Source of the DNA: Chlorophyllum brunneum
Taxonomy: Eukaryota > Basidiomycota > Agaricomycetes > Agaricales > Agaricaceae
Direction: 5' to 3'
Assembly: GCA_963576785.1 (NCBI GenBank)
Contig: OY756146.1
Location: 1,612,001 to 1,676,000, forward strand
Length of the DNA: 64,000 nt
In this document: in pieces, positions 1 to 10,928 of the stretch
Numbering within the stretch: the first letter of the stretch is position 1
How the letters are laid out: each line of letters starts with the position of its first letter
The notes under the pieces: model-generated
Seen by the model: the letters and a program-made list of their open reading frames with translations, nothing else
Database searches by the model: none
Told to the model about the DNA's origin: nothing
Translations under genes and position numbers: made by a program

Positions 1-377
1 AAGGAGTTAGTTAACATTAGAGTTACTAAGTAGAGTTGCTGAGAGAGTTGAATAGAGTGAGTAGATAATCAAGTAAATTGTCTTATAGAAATAAAGGGAA
101 TACATACTGCTTTATATCCTAAATGTCCAGGTAGCAAACCCTAAGACCTACAAGTAATAATAGGCATAGTTGTGTCAGTAATGACACTAGAGTCCCTTGA
201 AACACTGTGATATCATCAGCAGTATCCAGTAGTATAATTGGAGCAACAGTGATCAGTCAGCTCATGAAATACATAAGGAAGAGGTGCATAATGTGAGTCA
301 GAGGACGCAGCCTCAATGATGAATATTAGATGAATAATATACTGCAGAGCTAGTCATACAGAATGTAGCTATAGTAA
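1..377. other. Left edge, no gene recognised
   Basis: This AT-rich stretch has stops in all frames and no ORF I can support. It lies directly upstream of the readable LINE segment that starts near 378, so it may be a more decayed part of that LINE, but I could not match any reverse transcriptase motif in it. Confidence 0.4.
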
Positions 378-449
378 GCACAAATAACAATAGTAACAGA
401 CAGACTGCTATGCAATATGAGGAAAAGGCAAGTACCCAAAATATATGTA
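378..449 (+). mobile_element. LINE fragment upstream of the copia insertion (Tad/I-like, RT part)
   Basis: Codons in the frame that ends at 449 (…NMRKRQVPKIYV) run directly into the LINE reading frame that resumes at 7815 (DLTQSLLENRK…) once the copia element and one copy of its target duplication are removed. The motif resembles the segment before the 'GxGQGxP' block of fungal Tad/I-clade LINE reverse transcriptases. A stop at 375 and unreadable sequence before it show that the LINE is decayed or truncated upstream. The join is seen directly; the clade name is from family knowledge. Confidence 0.7.
445..449. repeat. Target-site duplication of copia element, left copy (ATGTA)
   Basis: ATGTA directly abuts the first base of the 5' LTR and is repeated exactly after the 3' LTR at 7810-7814. 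A 5-bp duplication is the usual footprint of Ty1/copia integrase. Confidence 0.95.
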
Positions 450-1021
450 TGTTGAAGTTTCGGACATATTCTAGAAATAGACTATGAAGTCATTATGATA
501 ATAATAGACTGATCCGTTACTTTCCAGTAACTTCATTCCATAGTAACTTCCTATGAGTTGCTCTGCATACGATGAGAGTCATAAGTACTTGATAGATTAT
601 TCTACATAGTACCAATGACTAGATACTACATTCCGCAGTACTCCACAGGCACTACGCCGCAGTTAAAGGGAGTCATAAGGAACAATCCATGCAATACTAG
701 TATTTTATGTAGTATGACTCGTCTATGTTACAATATGTATATAAACCCCATGTAGCAGACCTAAGTTCTGCATCTTGTTCAATCGAACAACTTCTTCATC
801 ATTGCCTATCTCTTTGAGTACAACACCTCAATCGATTTAATCGACTTTGACCTCTACTCCTCTGACGTTAACCGATTTATCAATAATATCTGTCTATCCG
901 AATTACCTTTCTACAGGTATCAGATAGAAGCTTATTATCTCGGTGAGTAGACCTTACGTTCTCTCCTACTACGTTTACTGCTGCCCCCAGCAAACAACTC
1001 GTTACAGTCGTTTCCTCAACA
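450..1021 (+). repeat. 5' LTR of copia element
   Basis: This 572-bp terminal repeat begins TGTTGA and ends TCAACA, so its ends form a short inverted repeat. It aligns without gaps to 7238-7809 with 13 differences, all transitions. A TATATAAA box at 738-745 is the likely promoter core driving the element's transcript. Confidence 0.96.
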
Positions 1022-1033
1022 GGTTATGGGCCC
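1022..1033 (+). other. Primer binding site, half-tRNA type (initiator Met tRNA)
   Basis: GGTTATGGGCCC begins at the first base after the LTR. It is complementary to the anticodon stem-loop of initiator Met tRNA (…GGGCCCAUAACC…), not to a tRNA 3' end. Priming from a cleaved half of tRNA-iMet is known for Drosophila copia, which has the same core. The match is seen; use of this primer here is inferred. Confidence 0.75.
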
Positions 1034-1180
1034 CGGTAGCCTTACCGATGGTTAAACCATTATCATCCCCTCTAACTGAGATAGGATGATAGGGCTTTAC
1101 CTGACAGAGTTATCCTTGTATTTGATCATTGCTGATACGAGAATTTTCTTCTAGAAAGAAATACACTCGACGAAGATATT

Positions 1181-2497
1181 ATGTCTACTAATAATATCGT
1201 CGCTGGTTTACCCAAGCTCAATGGGCCAAAGAACTATGCGTTCTGGTCTAGAAGGCTTCAGGATGCCCTAACCCTCATTTCAGTCACTGGTTCTGACTAG
1301 TCTGGATGGACTGTGACAGACCAGGATCTCTCTCCTGCCAATCCTACTACCTTAATGGAGGAAGACAGAAGGAGAGAACAATTGAGAGGTCAGGCATTGG
1401 CTGTTATAAATGGCACCTTACCTGATTCCCTGTTACTCTATGGGCATGATGCTCCTGGATTCCTCTGGAGTAATTTGAAAACCCGCTTTGGGATACCTTC
1501 TCCTGCCGCGGTGTATTCAATTCTCCAAAGAATGTTGCGAAAGTGCATTTCAGGGAATCAAGATCCAGCAATGGATCTAGCTGAATTGAGAACAATGGCT
1601 TCTCAATTAGAAACAGCTAAAGTAAAATTGCCAGAAGTTCTTGGTGCGATGATTGCTTTGAACACATTACCACCGGATTGGAATGCTGTGGTACAAACAA
1701 CATTGGCGAATAATCACGATATTGTAGATATGACCTGGGAGGTAGTTCAGCAGGCTATAAATGCTGAGTGGTCAAGACATGAAGGGTCAAGACCTAACAT
1801 GTCTAACCCACAAGCATCTTTTGCCACCACCGCTAACTACCAAGCTCACCCTCAGGGCAATGTCCCCAGGACTCGCCCTGGACCACCCTGGAACCGCTTC
1901 CACCCTGGAGGCGATACCAGGGCCCAACCTGCAAGAGGTCCTCGCCACCCTGCCAATCCGAGTGGGCAGCCCCCTCAGCCTTCTCCTTCTACTCCTACCT
2001 GGATTAATGTCCAGAAGAAGAAGAAGAAGCCCAAGAAGCGCCAGGGTAAACCCCAGGCCCACATGGTGGAAGCCATGGCGGGCTTCGCCACTGCCATGGA
2101 ACCGGTGGTCCATCGCTTCACTGGTCCGGGGATGACCCCCTTCGACCTAATGAGGCATATGGATGCGCCTCGACCCGTTCCCGCTCCCGCTCCTCCGACC
2201 ACTCATGTATTAGTGAGTGAGAGACCAAAACCTCTTACTTGGGTTAATCCCAAGAAGGTCCAGCAGGCACGAGAGAATGCTCGTGCTGAGCTCGAGAAAA
2301 AGGTGCATGCTGAAGCATGAAACTTATGTTTCACTGCCTTGCTCGAAAACTCACTGCGGATCCAACAGGTGACCACCTGGCGTGACCATGTCACTGGTCC
2401 TTTGCCTATGCAAATGGCGAAGAAATGTGCCCTCGATCATTATGATCGACAGATGCACGAGGTCTCTCACCCTGCACCCAACAAGGATGATCAGTGA
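1181..2497 (+). pseudogene. Copia gag pseudogene
   Basis: The gag reading frame starts at ATG 1181 (MSTNNIVAGLPKL…NYAFWSRRLQDAL, the usual copia-gag N-terminus) and continues to a stop at 2495-2497. It is broken by TAG at 1298-1300 and TGA at 2318-2320. The region from 1404 to 1780 encodes the helical capsid-like UBN2/retrotran-gag fold (…DLAELRTMASQLETAKVKLPE…). It is followed by a Pro/Arg-rich basic tail with a lysine run near 2010-2045 that could bind nucleic acid. I see no canonical CCHC zinc knuckle. Pol opens in another frame just at the gag stop. Confidence 0.85.
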
Positions 2498-5400
2498 CAC
2501 CACCCGGTGCACCTTCGGTTCCTTCTGGTCACCCCCCAGGTTGTACCTGTGAGGGACACACGAGGGTGAGTAAATGGTTCACTAAGAATAGTAACCCCAA
2601 TATTAACGCGACTCGCGTCTGTTTTGCTTTTCTTTTACCTCATAATTTGCCATATGCCTTATTGATTTCTCCCAAATTTGGGAATAAACTCAATTTGGCT
2701 ATACATCATGTGGTAAAGATTCCTAGCATGGACTCTGTTACCCGGGGCGACTCGCTTGAACCTGGAGAGGTTCGGCCGTACTACCTTCCTCCTCCGGAGG
2801 AAATAGTAGCACCAGCCGTTAGGACCTACGAAGAGGAGTTCCCTCCTCTTCCTCAGACCTCCCCTCCAACGGAGCATTTCCAGAGTAAGAGATACTCTCT
2901 TACTCAGAAGAACAAGACCGCTGATAGGCGACCTGCCACACTTACAGTGTTGGTAGACGAAGCCTTCAAACGGCTTGAGAGCGAGAAGGAGGTCGACGAC
3001 CTCATGGCACCGGCTCAGAATGTCGCCTACGACATCCGTGACCCCAGGAACCCTGCAAACGTCACAGGACCCTCTTCTGGGCCTCTCCCAAAGTCTCTGA
3101 AGTCCGAACCCTTTGCTTTGGCACCTCAATCTGAGGTGTCTCTCGGACTTTCGTCGACAGACTACAGAAGCGACTTCAAGAAGAAGGGAGGAGCTGGGTA
3201 TGTGATCAATTCGATCTCAGATACTCTTACTAACCCTGATACACAGTCCTGTCACCAATATGCCGACCAGCCGTCTTCGCAAGAAGAAGGGCAAGGGCAA
3301 GGGGAAAGGACGTCGGGGGCCGGGCATGTAATTACGCTATCGGGATCTTTAAGATCCCATAATAATGTTGTTACGAGCAAATCGATGAATGAGAAGTGTT
3401 TTAACACTTCTCAATTTTCTTGTTTTTCAACGTGCATGCCCGATCAGTATTTAAGAGTACCGGATCAATTTAGATCTCGATCGCTAAGCAATGATCAAAT
3501 CATAACGCCACTAGAAGAATATAGTGACGTATGGTTATTAGACTCAGGGGCATCATGTCATTATACCCCTTATGCGGAAGACTTTATCAACTTCGAAGAA
3601 CTCGAAGTTTCGATCCCAATTAAGACTGTAGGAGCACAAGGCCCCTACCTTAATGCGGTTGGTCTTGGTGCAGTTATGCTTAAGCATAGAGTCTATAACG
3701 GGAAGACTAACAGCGTTCAACCAACGCAGATATTAATATATCCAGTCTTCCTTCTAAAAGGAACCTCTGAACGACTAATGTCAGTGGGACAGTTATGCCA
3801 GGATGGCAAAACTGTTAGAACAGATGCCAACGAATCAGTAGTAGTTGATAGCGAAGGAAATGCTATTCTTCAAGCATATCCTTCAGCAAGTCATAATACT
3901 ACTTTACATTTTGTTAACACAAAAATTGTACATTCGGAACAAGCAGCTATGACTGCGGATCCGATTGTTGGCTACAAAGTTGTACATGCGAGATTAGGAT
4001 ATCCCTCTAATCGTATCCTCAATCATTTTGAGAAAAATATGATTGGGTTTACTCCGGTGCAAATTCCTGAGCAAAAGCCAGTCTGTGATGGTTGTGCCAA
4101 GGGAAAGATGCACCAGAAACCCTTTAGAGAGAACCCTACACGCGCAAAGTGTCCATTCAAAAGAATACACTCGGATTTAGTTGAACTTCTGATTCTTTCC
4201 TACCATAAATTTAAATGGGTCATGACCATAATGGACAACTTTTCCTCTCATGGATGGATTCGCTTCCTCCATAAGAAATCAGAAGCAGCAGAAGAAATGA
4301 AAAATTTCATTGCCCTAATTCAGACTCAATACGAGACTAAATTAAAATATCTCTGCACTGATAGAGGAGGAGAGTATGCAACTGACGAGTTGCAATCTCA
4401 TTTGCGCTCATTAGGGATTATACATGAGACCAGTGCACCGCACATACACCAACAAAATGGTCGAGCAGAACGCTTGAACCAAACTCTAACGGATAAAGCA
4501 GAAGCCATGTGGCATCATGCTTGTATTCCTGATGGTTAGTGGGAGTTTTCTATAGATCATGCGATATACATCTATAATAAAACACCGGTATCATGGCTCA
4601 TGTGGAAAACACCTTATGAAGTGTTGAATCAGAAGATTCCAGACATCTCCAAAGAGAGAGTCTTTGGCTGTGGTGCTTATGTCTTTCTCCCAAAAGAGAT
4701 AAGAGACAATAAACTAACAGCGAAGTCAGAACTCATGATTTTCCTTGGTTGGACATCAGATAGGAAAAATTATCGTTTCATGAGGCACCTAAATGGAAAT
4801 GTAATCTATACATCTCCAACAGCCGTATTCAGCAAAGAACACTTCCCTAAATGTGTTGGGAAGAAGCGAGAAGAACAGATGAACCAACTATCATCTTCTA
4901 CTTCTCGAAGCACACCTTTGGAAGTTATTGTCTTCTATGCTCCAGATCCATCTACTGGTTTACCTATTGATAAACCACCAAGCCCTATTCCCCGAACTTC
5001 TACTGGAAGTTCTCCAGAAGATAGGACTTATAGATCTGTACATGGACGGATTCCAACTCCTTTCCCTGAACCTAAAAAGAATAAAGGAAAGGGAAAAGCA
5101 CCGAATATCGATACTGATGTTCAGGAGGAGTGGGATAGTATTGTGCAAAACATTCTCTTTCCACCAAGAGAAGCACAAACACCAGAAGACGATGACAGTG
5201 ATGGATTATCTTATGCTGATCCACCCAATCACCCTGAAGGTTCGAACCATCTGCCTTCTCAAAGAGATGATCCGGATATACAACCATTCATACCCTATAC
5301 CCCTGTCGAAGATGATCGGGATGCTGGTCCTTCTGTACCACGAGGTCACTCGGATCAAATACCGATTCCTGAAATACCTCAGAGACCGCAAAGAACCAGA

Positions 5401-7203
5401 AAAGTACCTGAACGTCCAGGAAACTTCTATGGTTCTACAAAGCATCCGACCAAAATACTCTAGGACTATGAGATGTTCCAACCTCCTAAGTCGAAATTAA
5501 CAAGTTCTACAAGTAGACTTGTTAGACAAATTTGATCAGAGGCTTCCAAACCTGGAATAATCGATAGACGTTCTCAGCATGAAGCTTCTACATTAGAAGA
5601 CTTATGCAGAGAAGGAGGAGTAGGGATGATTGATTATCTGTGCACTCAAAAAGTCGAATCACCATTAGTTCCTATTTCTTTCAAGGATCTAAATCGACTA
5701 CCATCAGAAGAGAAATCTAAATGGTGGAAAGCATGCTTAGAAGAGTTAAATTCACTCAAAGAAAGACATGTTTATGACTTAGCTAAACTTCCGCCTGGAA
5801 GAAAAGCTGTCAAAAATAGATGGGTCTTTACACCCAAATCAGACGGTCGATACCGTGCTCGACTAGTAGCAAAAGGATTCTCTCAGATAGAGGGAATCGA
5901 TTACGATGAATTATTTTCACCAGTAGTTCGTTATGAGATAGCACGACTCATATTTGCAGTCGCTGCCCTCAACGATTGGGAGATGCTCAGTTTAGATGTT
6001 AAAACTGCTTATCTCTATGGAAAACTGGATGAAGAACTCTATATGGAACTTCCAGAAGGTTTCAATACAGGTCGTGGTAATCTGGTTTGGAAATTAAACC
6101 GAGCCATTTATGGATTAAAGCAATCTGGATGACAATGGTGGAAGGAATTGACTAAGTCAATGACCGACCTAGGATTTGTCCGATCCAAACTAGATACTGG
6201 AGTCTATTATTACTATGACCCTGAAACCAAAGAGCTTATTATAGCTCTGGTCTATGTAGATGACTCAATGTTCGTCGGAATTAGAGGCTCTAGACTTCTA
6301 CATGAGAAGCGAGCACTCTTTATGAAGAAATGGGAATACCGAGACCTTGGTCCAACCAAAGAGTTTCTTGGCATGAAAATTTCGTGAAATCCTATAAACC
6401 GATCAATCACCCTAGACCAAATGGATTATCTAGGAAAAGTACTTGATCGATTTAATGTAATAGGAAAAGAAGAAATCCCATTACCAAATGGATTTATCTT
6501 CGAATCCAATACAGGAAAAGCGACACCTGACTTCATAAAGAGGTATCAACAATTAGTAGGATCAGTTATGTATCTGATGATAGGCAGTCGGCCCGACATA
6601 GCTTTTGCCACTATCAAATTATCACAACATATGACCAATCCCACTAAAGTGCATTACAATGCAGGCTTACATTTGCTAAAGTATCTTAATGCTACTCGCA
6701 AATATAGAATTACCTATAATAAAAGTTCTATGCAAGGCCTGAATGCCTTTTCCAACTCTGATTGGGCTGGTGATCCAATTAGTTGTAAATCTGTAACTGG
6801 ATATTTCTGTTTATTAGCCAGCGGAGCTATCACTTGGTTAAGTAGGAAACAGAAAACTGTTGCATTATCTTCCACCGAAGCTGAATATATGGCTTTGTCA
6901 AATTGCAGTTGACAACTTGTTTGGACTGTCAATTTGTTGGAAGAAATTGGTATCCGATCATTAGCCCCTTATCTCTTCGGTGATAATGAGGGTTCAATAT
7001 TTTGGGCCAAGAATCCAGTAACAGAAAAACAATCAAAACACGTCGACGTCAAATACCATTACATCCGTGATTTGGTAGAAGACAGAAAGATTGAAATATT
7101 CTCTGTGAAAGGCACTGAAAATCCTGCCGATATTCTCACAAAGAATTTAGACAAAATTAAATTCAATCTATTCCGACCTCGCCTTGGCTTGACGTTTGAG
7201 TGA
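2491..7203 (+). pseudogene. Copia pol pseudogene (protease, integrase, RT, RNase H)
   Basis: A single frame runs from about 2491 to TGA 7201-7203. The aspartic protease site DSGA is at 3541-3552. The integrase zinc domain (HARLGY…CDGCAKGKMH) is near 3985-4120, followed by the DDE catalytic core with IHSDLVE near 4170, CTDRGGEY near 4356 and the NGRAERLN glutamate near 4456. The RT domain (RWVFTPKSDG…YVDDSMFVG) spans about 5820-6285, and RNase H (SDWAGDP…TEAEYMALS…DNEGSIFWA) about 6757-7015. Stops fall at 4537 TAG, 5461 TAG, 5533 TGA, 6130 TGA, 6385 TGA and 6910 TGA. No frameshift is seen, and each stop is one transition from a sense codon, so the product can no longer be made as a polyprotein. 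Confidence 0.93.
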
Positions 7204-7223
7204 TTAAAACTCTATATCAATAC

Positions 7224-7237
7224 AGAGCAAGGAGGAG
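7224..7237 (+). other. Polypurine tract of copia element
   Basis: AGAGCAAGGAGGAG is almost pure purine and abuts the first base of the 3' LTR, the position where plus-strand DNA synthesis is primed in LTR retrotransposons. Confidence 0.85.
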
Positions 7238-7809
7238 TGTTGAAGTTTCGGACATATTCTAGAAATAGACTATGAAATCATTATGATAATAATAGACTGA
7301 TCCGTTACTTTCCAGTAACTTCATTCCGTAGTAACTTCCTATGAGTTGCTCTGCATACGATGAGAGTCATAAGTACTTGATAGATTATTCTACATAGTAC
7401 CAATGACTAGATACTATGTTCCGCAGTACTCCACAGGCACTACACCGCAGTTAAAGGGAGTCATAAGGAACAATCCATGCAATACTAGTATTTTATGTAG
7501 TATGACTCGTCTATGTTACAATATGTATATAAACCCCATGTAGCAGACCTAAGTTCTGCATCTTGTTCAATCGAACAACTTCTTCATCATTGCTTATCTC
7601 TTTGAGTACAACATCTCAATTGATTTAATCGACTTTGACCTCTACTCCTCTGACATTAACCGATTTATCAATAATATCTGTCTATCCGAATTACCTTTCT
7701 ACAGGTATCAGATAGAAGCTTATTATCTCGGTGAGTAGACCCTACGTTCTCTCCTACTACGTTTACTGCTGCCCCCAGCAAACAACTTGTTACGGTCATT
7801 TCCTCAACA
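7238..7809 (+). repeat. 3' LTR of copia element
   Basis: This is the 572-bp partner of 450-1021, aligned without gaps, with 13 transition differences and the same TGTTGA/TCAACA ends. It is followed at once by the ATGTA duplication. Confidence 0.96.
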
Positions 7810-7814
7810 ATGTA
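7810..7814. repeat. Target-site duplication of copia element, right copy (ATGTA)
   Basis: It is identical to 445-449. Removing one copy plus the element restores an uninterrupted LINE reading frame. Confidence 0.95.
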
Positions 7815-9860
7815 GACCTCACACAATCACTCTTGGAAAACAGGAAGACACAACTCAAGTTTGATGACTTCACACCCGAAATGATCACAATCAACAATGG
7901 AACTGGTCAAGGCAACCCACCATCCATACTGCTATACCTAATATACAATGCTAATCTACTCCAAATCCTGGACAAAGAGGAGGAATGTACACTAGGCTAC
8001 GTAGATGACACATACTTCATAGCATTTGGAAAAGACTTTCAAAGCATAACAAAGACCCTCCAAGACATGATGGAATGCACTGGGAAAGGATTTGAGTGGA
8101 GCAAAGACCATAACTCAAGATTTGCACTAGACAAGCTGGGTGTCATGCACTTTTCAAGGGTAGGAGAGGGCAAGGCAAAATCGGAGAAGATGGAAAAAAA
8201 GATAGTGAAGATACCACTAACCCTAAGAGGTCAGATAGTGGAAGAAGTGAGGACGTACAAGTACTTGGGAGTCCACATCAACAACGAACTCAGATGGAAA
8301 GAGCAAATGGAAAGGGCAGTGGCAAAGGTCACAAAATGGGTACTCATGTTCAAGTGACTGGCCAGACCATCAAAGGGGATTAGCCAAAAGCTAATGCGCA
8401 GACTTTATATGGGAGTCGCAATCCCAAAAATGACCTATGTGCTAGACATCTGGTACAAACCACCCTTACTCAAGGAAGGAGCTAAAAAACAGTCAGGATC
8501 AGTATGAGCACTAAAGGAACTAAGGAAAATACAAAGAATTGCAGTCCTAGCAATCACAGGAGGACTACACTCAACCCCAAATGACATCCTAGATGCTCAT
8601 GCAGGACTCATCCCCCTACACCTCATGCTCGACAAAATATGCCACAGAAATCTGACCCGAATCTGCACACTACCCAACACAAACCCACTAGCCCGAATAG
8701 CAAGAGCCGACGCTACACGCCAAGACAAAAAACACCTTACAAACCTGCAAATCCTACTACAACGATACAAACTGGACCCCAGACAGATTGAAATGATAAG
8801 GCCTCCATCATACACAACAGACCCACTGCCAGTTAACACAACAATTGCCAAGACAAGAGAGAAGTCAATTGAGGAAGAGCAGGAAGATACAAACAAATAC
8901 AGGATCTACTCAGATGGATCGGGCCTAGATGGCCAGGTAGGAGCAGCAGCAGTGATATACAAAAGGGGCGAACCACTACCCAGGAAGACACTGAGATACC
9001 ACATAGGATCAGCAGCCGACCACACAACGTATGAAGTGGAACTAGTAGGACCACTGCTAGCAGCAAAACTAGCAAAGGAGGTAGCAGGAAAAGGAGAGAG
9101 TGGGGAAGGGACAACAATCACACACTACGCTGACAACCAAGCAATCATCAAAGCACTCAGCGCAGAAAAGGGATCGGGACAGTACCTAGTCGAATCCTAC
9201 CGAAGAGGCACTCACGACTCCAAATGGCAGGAAGATCAGCCTCAAACGGGTATCAGCTCACTCAAGCATCCCAGGGAACAAAGCAGCAAAAAGCGCAGCA
9301 ACAGGGACCTCCAGCGAGAAGAAGGAACTCCCAGCAATGCTCAGAAAGGGACTAAAACGAAGCAAGTCAGCTATCAAGCAAACAAAAGCAGCCGAGACCC
9401 AACAACGTTGGGTACAAGAATGGAAGAAATCACCAAGATTTGATCGAATGGCAAGAGTCGACCCAAAACACCCCTACAAGAAATTCCGAGAGTGGAGAAA
9501 CGAACTAGACAGAAACCAAGGGAGCATCCTAGTCCAGCTCAGAAGTGGACACATACCGACCAACACGTACCTGAAAGAATAGGAAAGAGGGAGGACGACC
9601 ACTGTGACTGGTGCAAGAAGGAACTAGGTAGAGAGGTTCCAGAGACAGTCAAACACTTCGTACTGGACTGCCAGGCGTACGAGAACGAAAGGTCCAACAT
9701 GGCAGGGACAATAGGAAGAGCAAACACATGCGAGCTCAAAAGAATATTCTCAACAAAACAAGGCACCAGAGAACTACTCAACTTCTTAGACGCGACAAAA
9801 AGGTTCAGGAAGAAAATGGGCATGCTCAGGATCAGGGACCACCAGACACAAGAGAACTGA
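7815..9860 (+). pseudogene. LINE ORF2 pseudogene (RT, RNase H, zinc-binding tail)
   Basis: RT motifs lie at about 7900-8010, with YVDDT as the catalytic box. The frame is broken by TGA at 8355 and at 8505, both explained by one CGA-to-TGA change. RNase H begins at about 8897 (YRIYSDGSGL), with catalytic-type acidic residues in SDGS, YEVEL and HYADNQ. The frame shifts near 9240-9265 (SSIPGNKAAKSA resumes in another frame) and again near 9580. The tail carries CDWC…VKHFVLDC at about 9605-9670, the CCHC motif usual at LINE C-termini. The gene is dead. Confidence 0.88.
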
Positions 9861-10195
9861 CGAGATGTCTCATCAGATCCAACCTCCTGTTCACTACCCC
9901 CACCCAAAGGCAACAACCATCGTATGTTGGTTCTAGCGAGACACGCTCGACGAGTAGGCAACAGAACTCGTCTAGCCAGGCCGGCAACAAGCGACAGCAA
10001 GCAAATCATCAATTCTCAAGAAAGAAGGACAGGTGTAGGGGAGGGTGGAGGCGGTACAAACGGCGTCTCACTGCCGGACTGTAGGGGGAGCGAGCATCCA
10101 GGATGCGCCGTCTGCAGGGCAGTACCAATCCACTGAGTCGTTAAAGGGCACTGGGGCCCTGTAGACTACTTCTGTACATCGTATCGAGAGAAAGT

Positions 10196-10243
10196 CCGTC
10201 ATAGGGAAAAGCCCTTGGGACTCTAATATGACGGAAAAAAAAA
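10196..10243 (+). other. LINE 3' stem-loop and poly-A end
   Basis: CCGTCATA at 10196-10203 pairs perfectly with TATGACGG at 10227-10234, enclosing a 23-nt loop, and the second arm is followed at once by nine A residues. A hairpin next to the tail is where several LINE reverse transcriptases recognise their own RNA. The pairing is seen; its role here is inferred. Confidence 0.7.
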
Positions 10244-10928
10244 TATGTACCTACCATTGGAAAACAAAGCAACCAGTATGGAATTTAGCCTGGTGGATGT
10301 TCTGCTGTGGACTTGGAGAGTGACAGTCCATAACAATCAGGATATGAAAAGGCGTTGCACTCAATGGGGAACTGGTCGAGGGAGGGGTAATCCCACATGA
10401 CAAGACAATTAACTAGTCCATCTGGGCGGGTGTGCATCAGGCCGTGCGCTTGGATTCTTATGGTCGCTGTTTTTCGATCGTGCAACTGATATCCATGGGA
10501 TTACCAGGACCTCACTCTATCTGTCCAGTCGATCCCTCCCCTTCTCTGCATTGATCAACTCCTTGGGTTTGATGAAGGCACTGGTGACTTAGTGTTCCGT
10601 CAGATCACACTATGTTAATTGACAACGTCACCGATCCTAGAAAAAAGTTGTATGGATCGACCCTCGGCTCCACGCCGTGTAGATGATTCGCCATCTCATG
10701 CAAAGGAACGAGTGTTTGAAGTTCGGAGGGGTCTTGTGGCCTATGTGCTTATTCATGGATCGATCTTTGATATTGTATCCGTAGGGATGTAGGGAGCATT
10801 TTTAGATAAAGAATGTACATAGTGGCAAGTGCAATCCTTACAATAAAAGACGGTAGAGTTTATCCAATATGGTCCTATATGGCATATAAATGGACAGCCT
10901 AGATTCTATACAAGATTAACAACCCTGT
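10244..10928. other. Intergenic, downstream of CTP synthase
   Basis: About 685 bp lie between the LINE poly-A and the CTP synthase stop. Only short unsupported ORFs occur. The end near CTP synthase should hold its 3' untranslated region. I see no RNA gene or repeat. Confidence 0.5.

Larger units (their letters stand above)
450..7809 (+). mobile_element. Complete but inactivated Ty1/copia LTR retrotransposon
   Basis: The element is 7,360 bp with two 572-bp LTRs (TGTTGAAG…CCTCAACA), a tRNA primer site right after the left LTR, a polypurine tract right before the right LTR and a flanking ATGTA duplication. Domain order is gag, protease, integrase, reverse transcriptase, RNase H, which is the copia order. 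Five TGA and three TAG stops interrupt gag and pol, but pol keeps one frame for about 4.7 kb without an indel. The LTRs differ at 13 of 572 positions by my alignment. It is therefore a non-autonomous relic that inserted as one intact unit into a LINE. Confidence 0.97.
7810..10243 (+). mobile_element. LINE (Tad/I-like) 3' part, split by the copia insertion
   Basis: This is the main surviving part of a non-LTR retrotransposon. It contains the RT palm (GTGQGNPPS… and YVDDT), a thumb/connection region, an RNase H domain, a C-terminal CCHC-type region, a 3' untranslated region with a stem-loop, and a terminal A9 run at 10235-10243. RT followed by RNase H in one ORF is typical of the I and Tad groups of LINEs found in fungi. 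Most of the 5' half, including ORF1 and the endonuclease, is not visible. Confidence 0.88.

Noticed and set aside
2491..2500. Programmed gag-pol frameshift site
   Set aside because: Gag and pol frames overlap by only a few bases and I see no slippery heptamer. A small indel after insertion is as likely.
5206..5481. Minus-strand ORFs inside the copia pol
   Set aside because: They overlap the pol frame, have no known motif and arise from the codon bias of the real frame.
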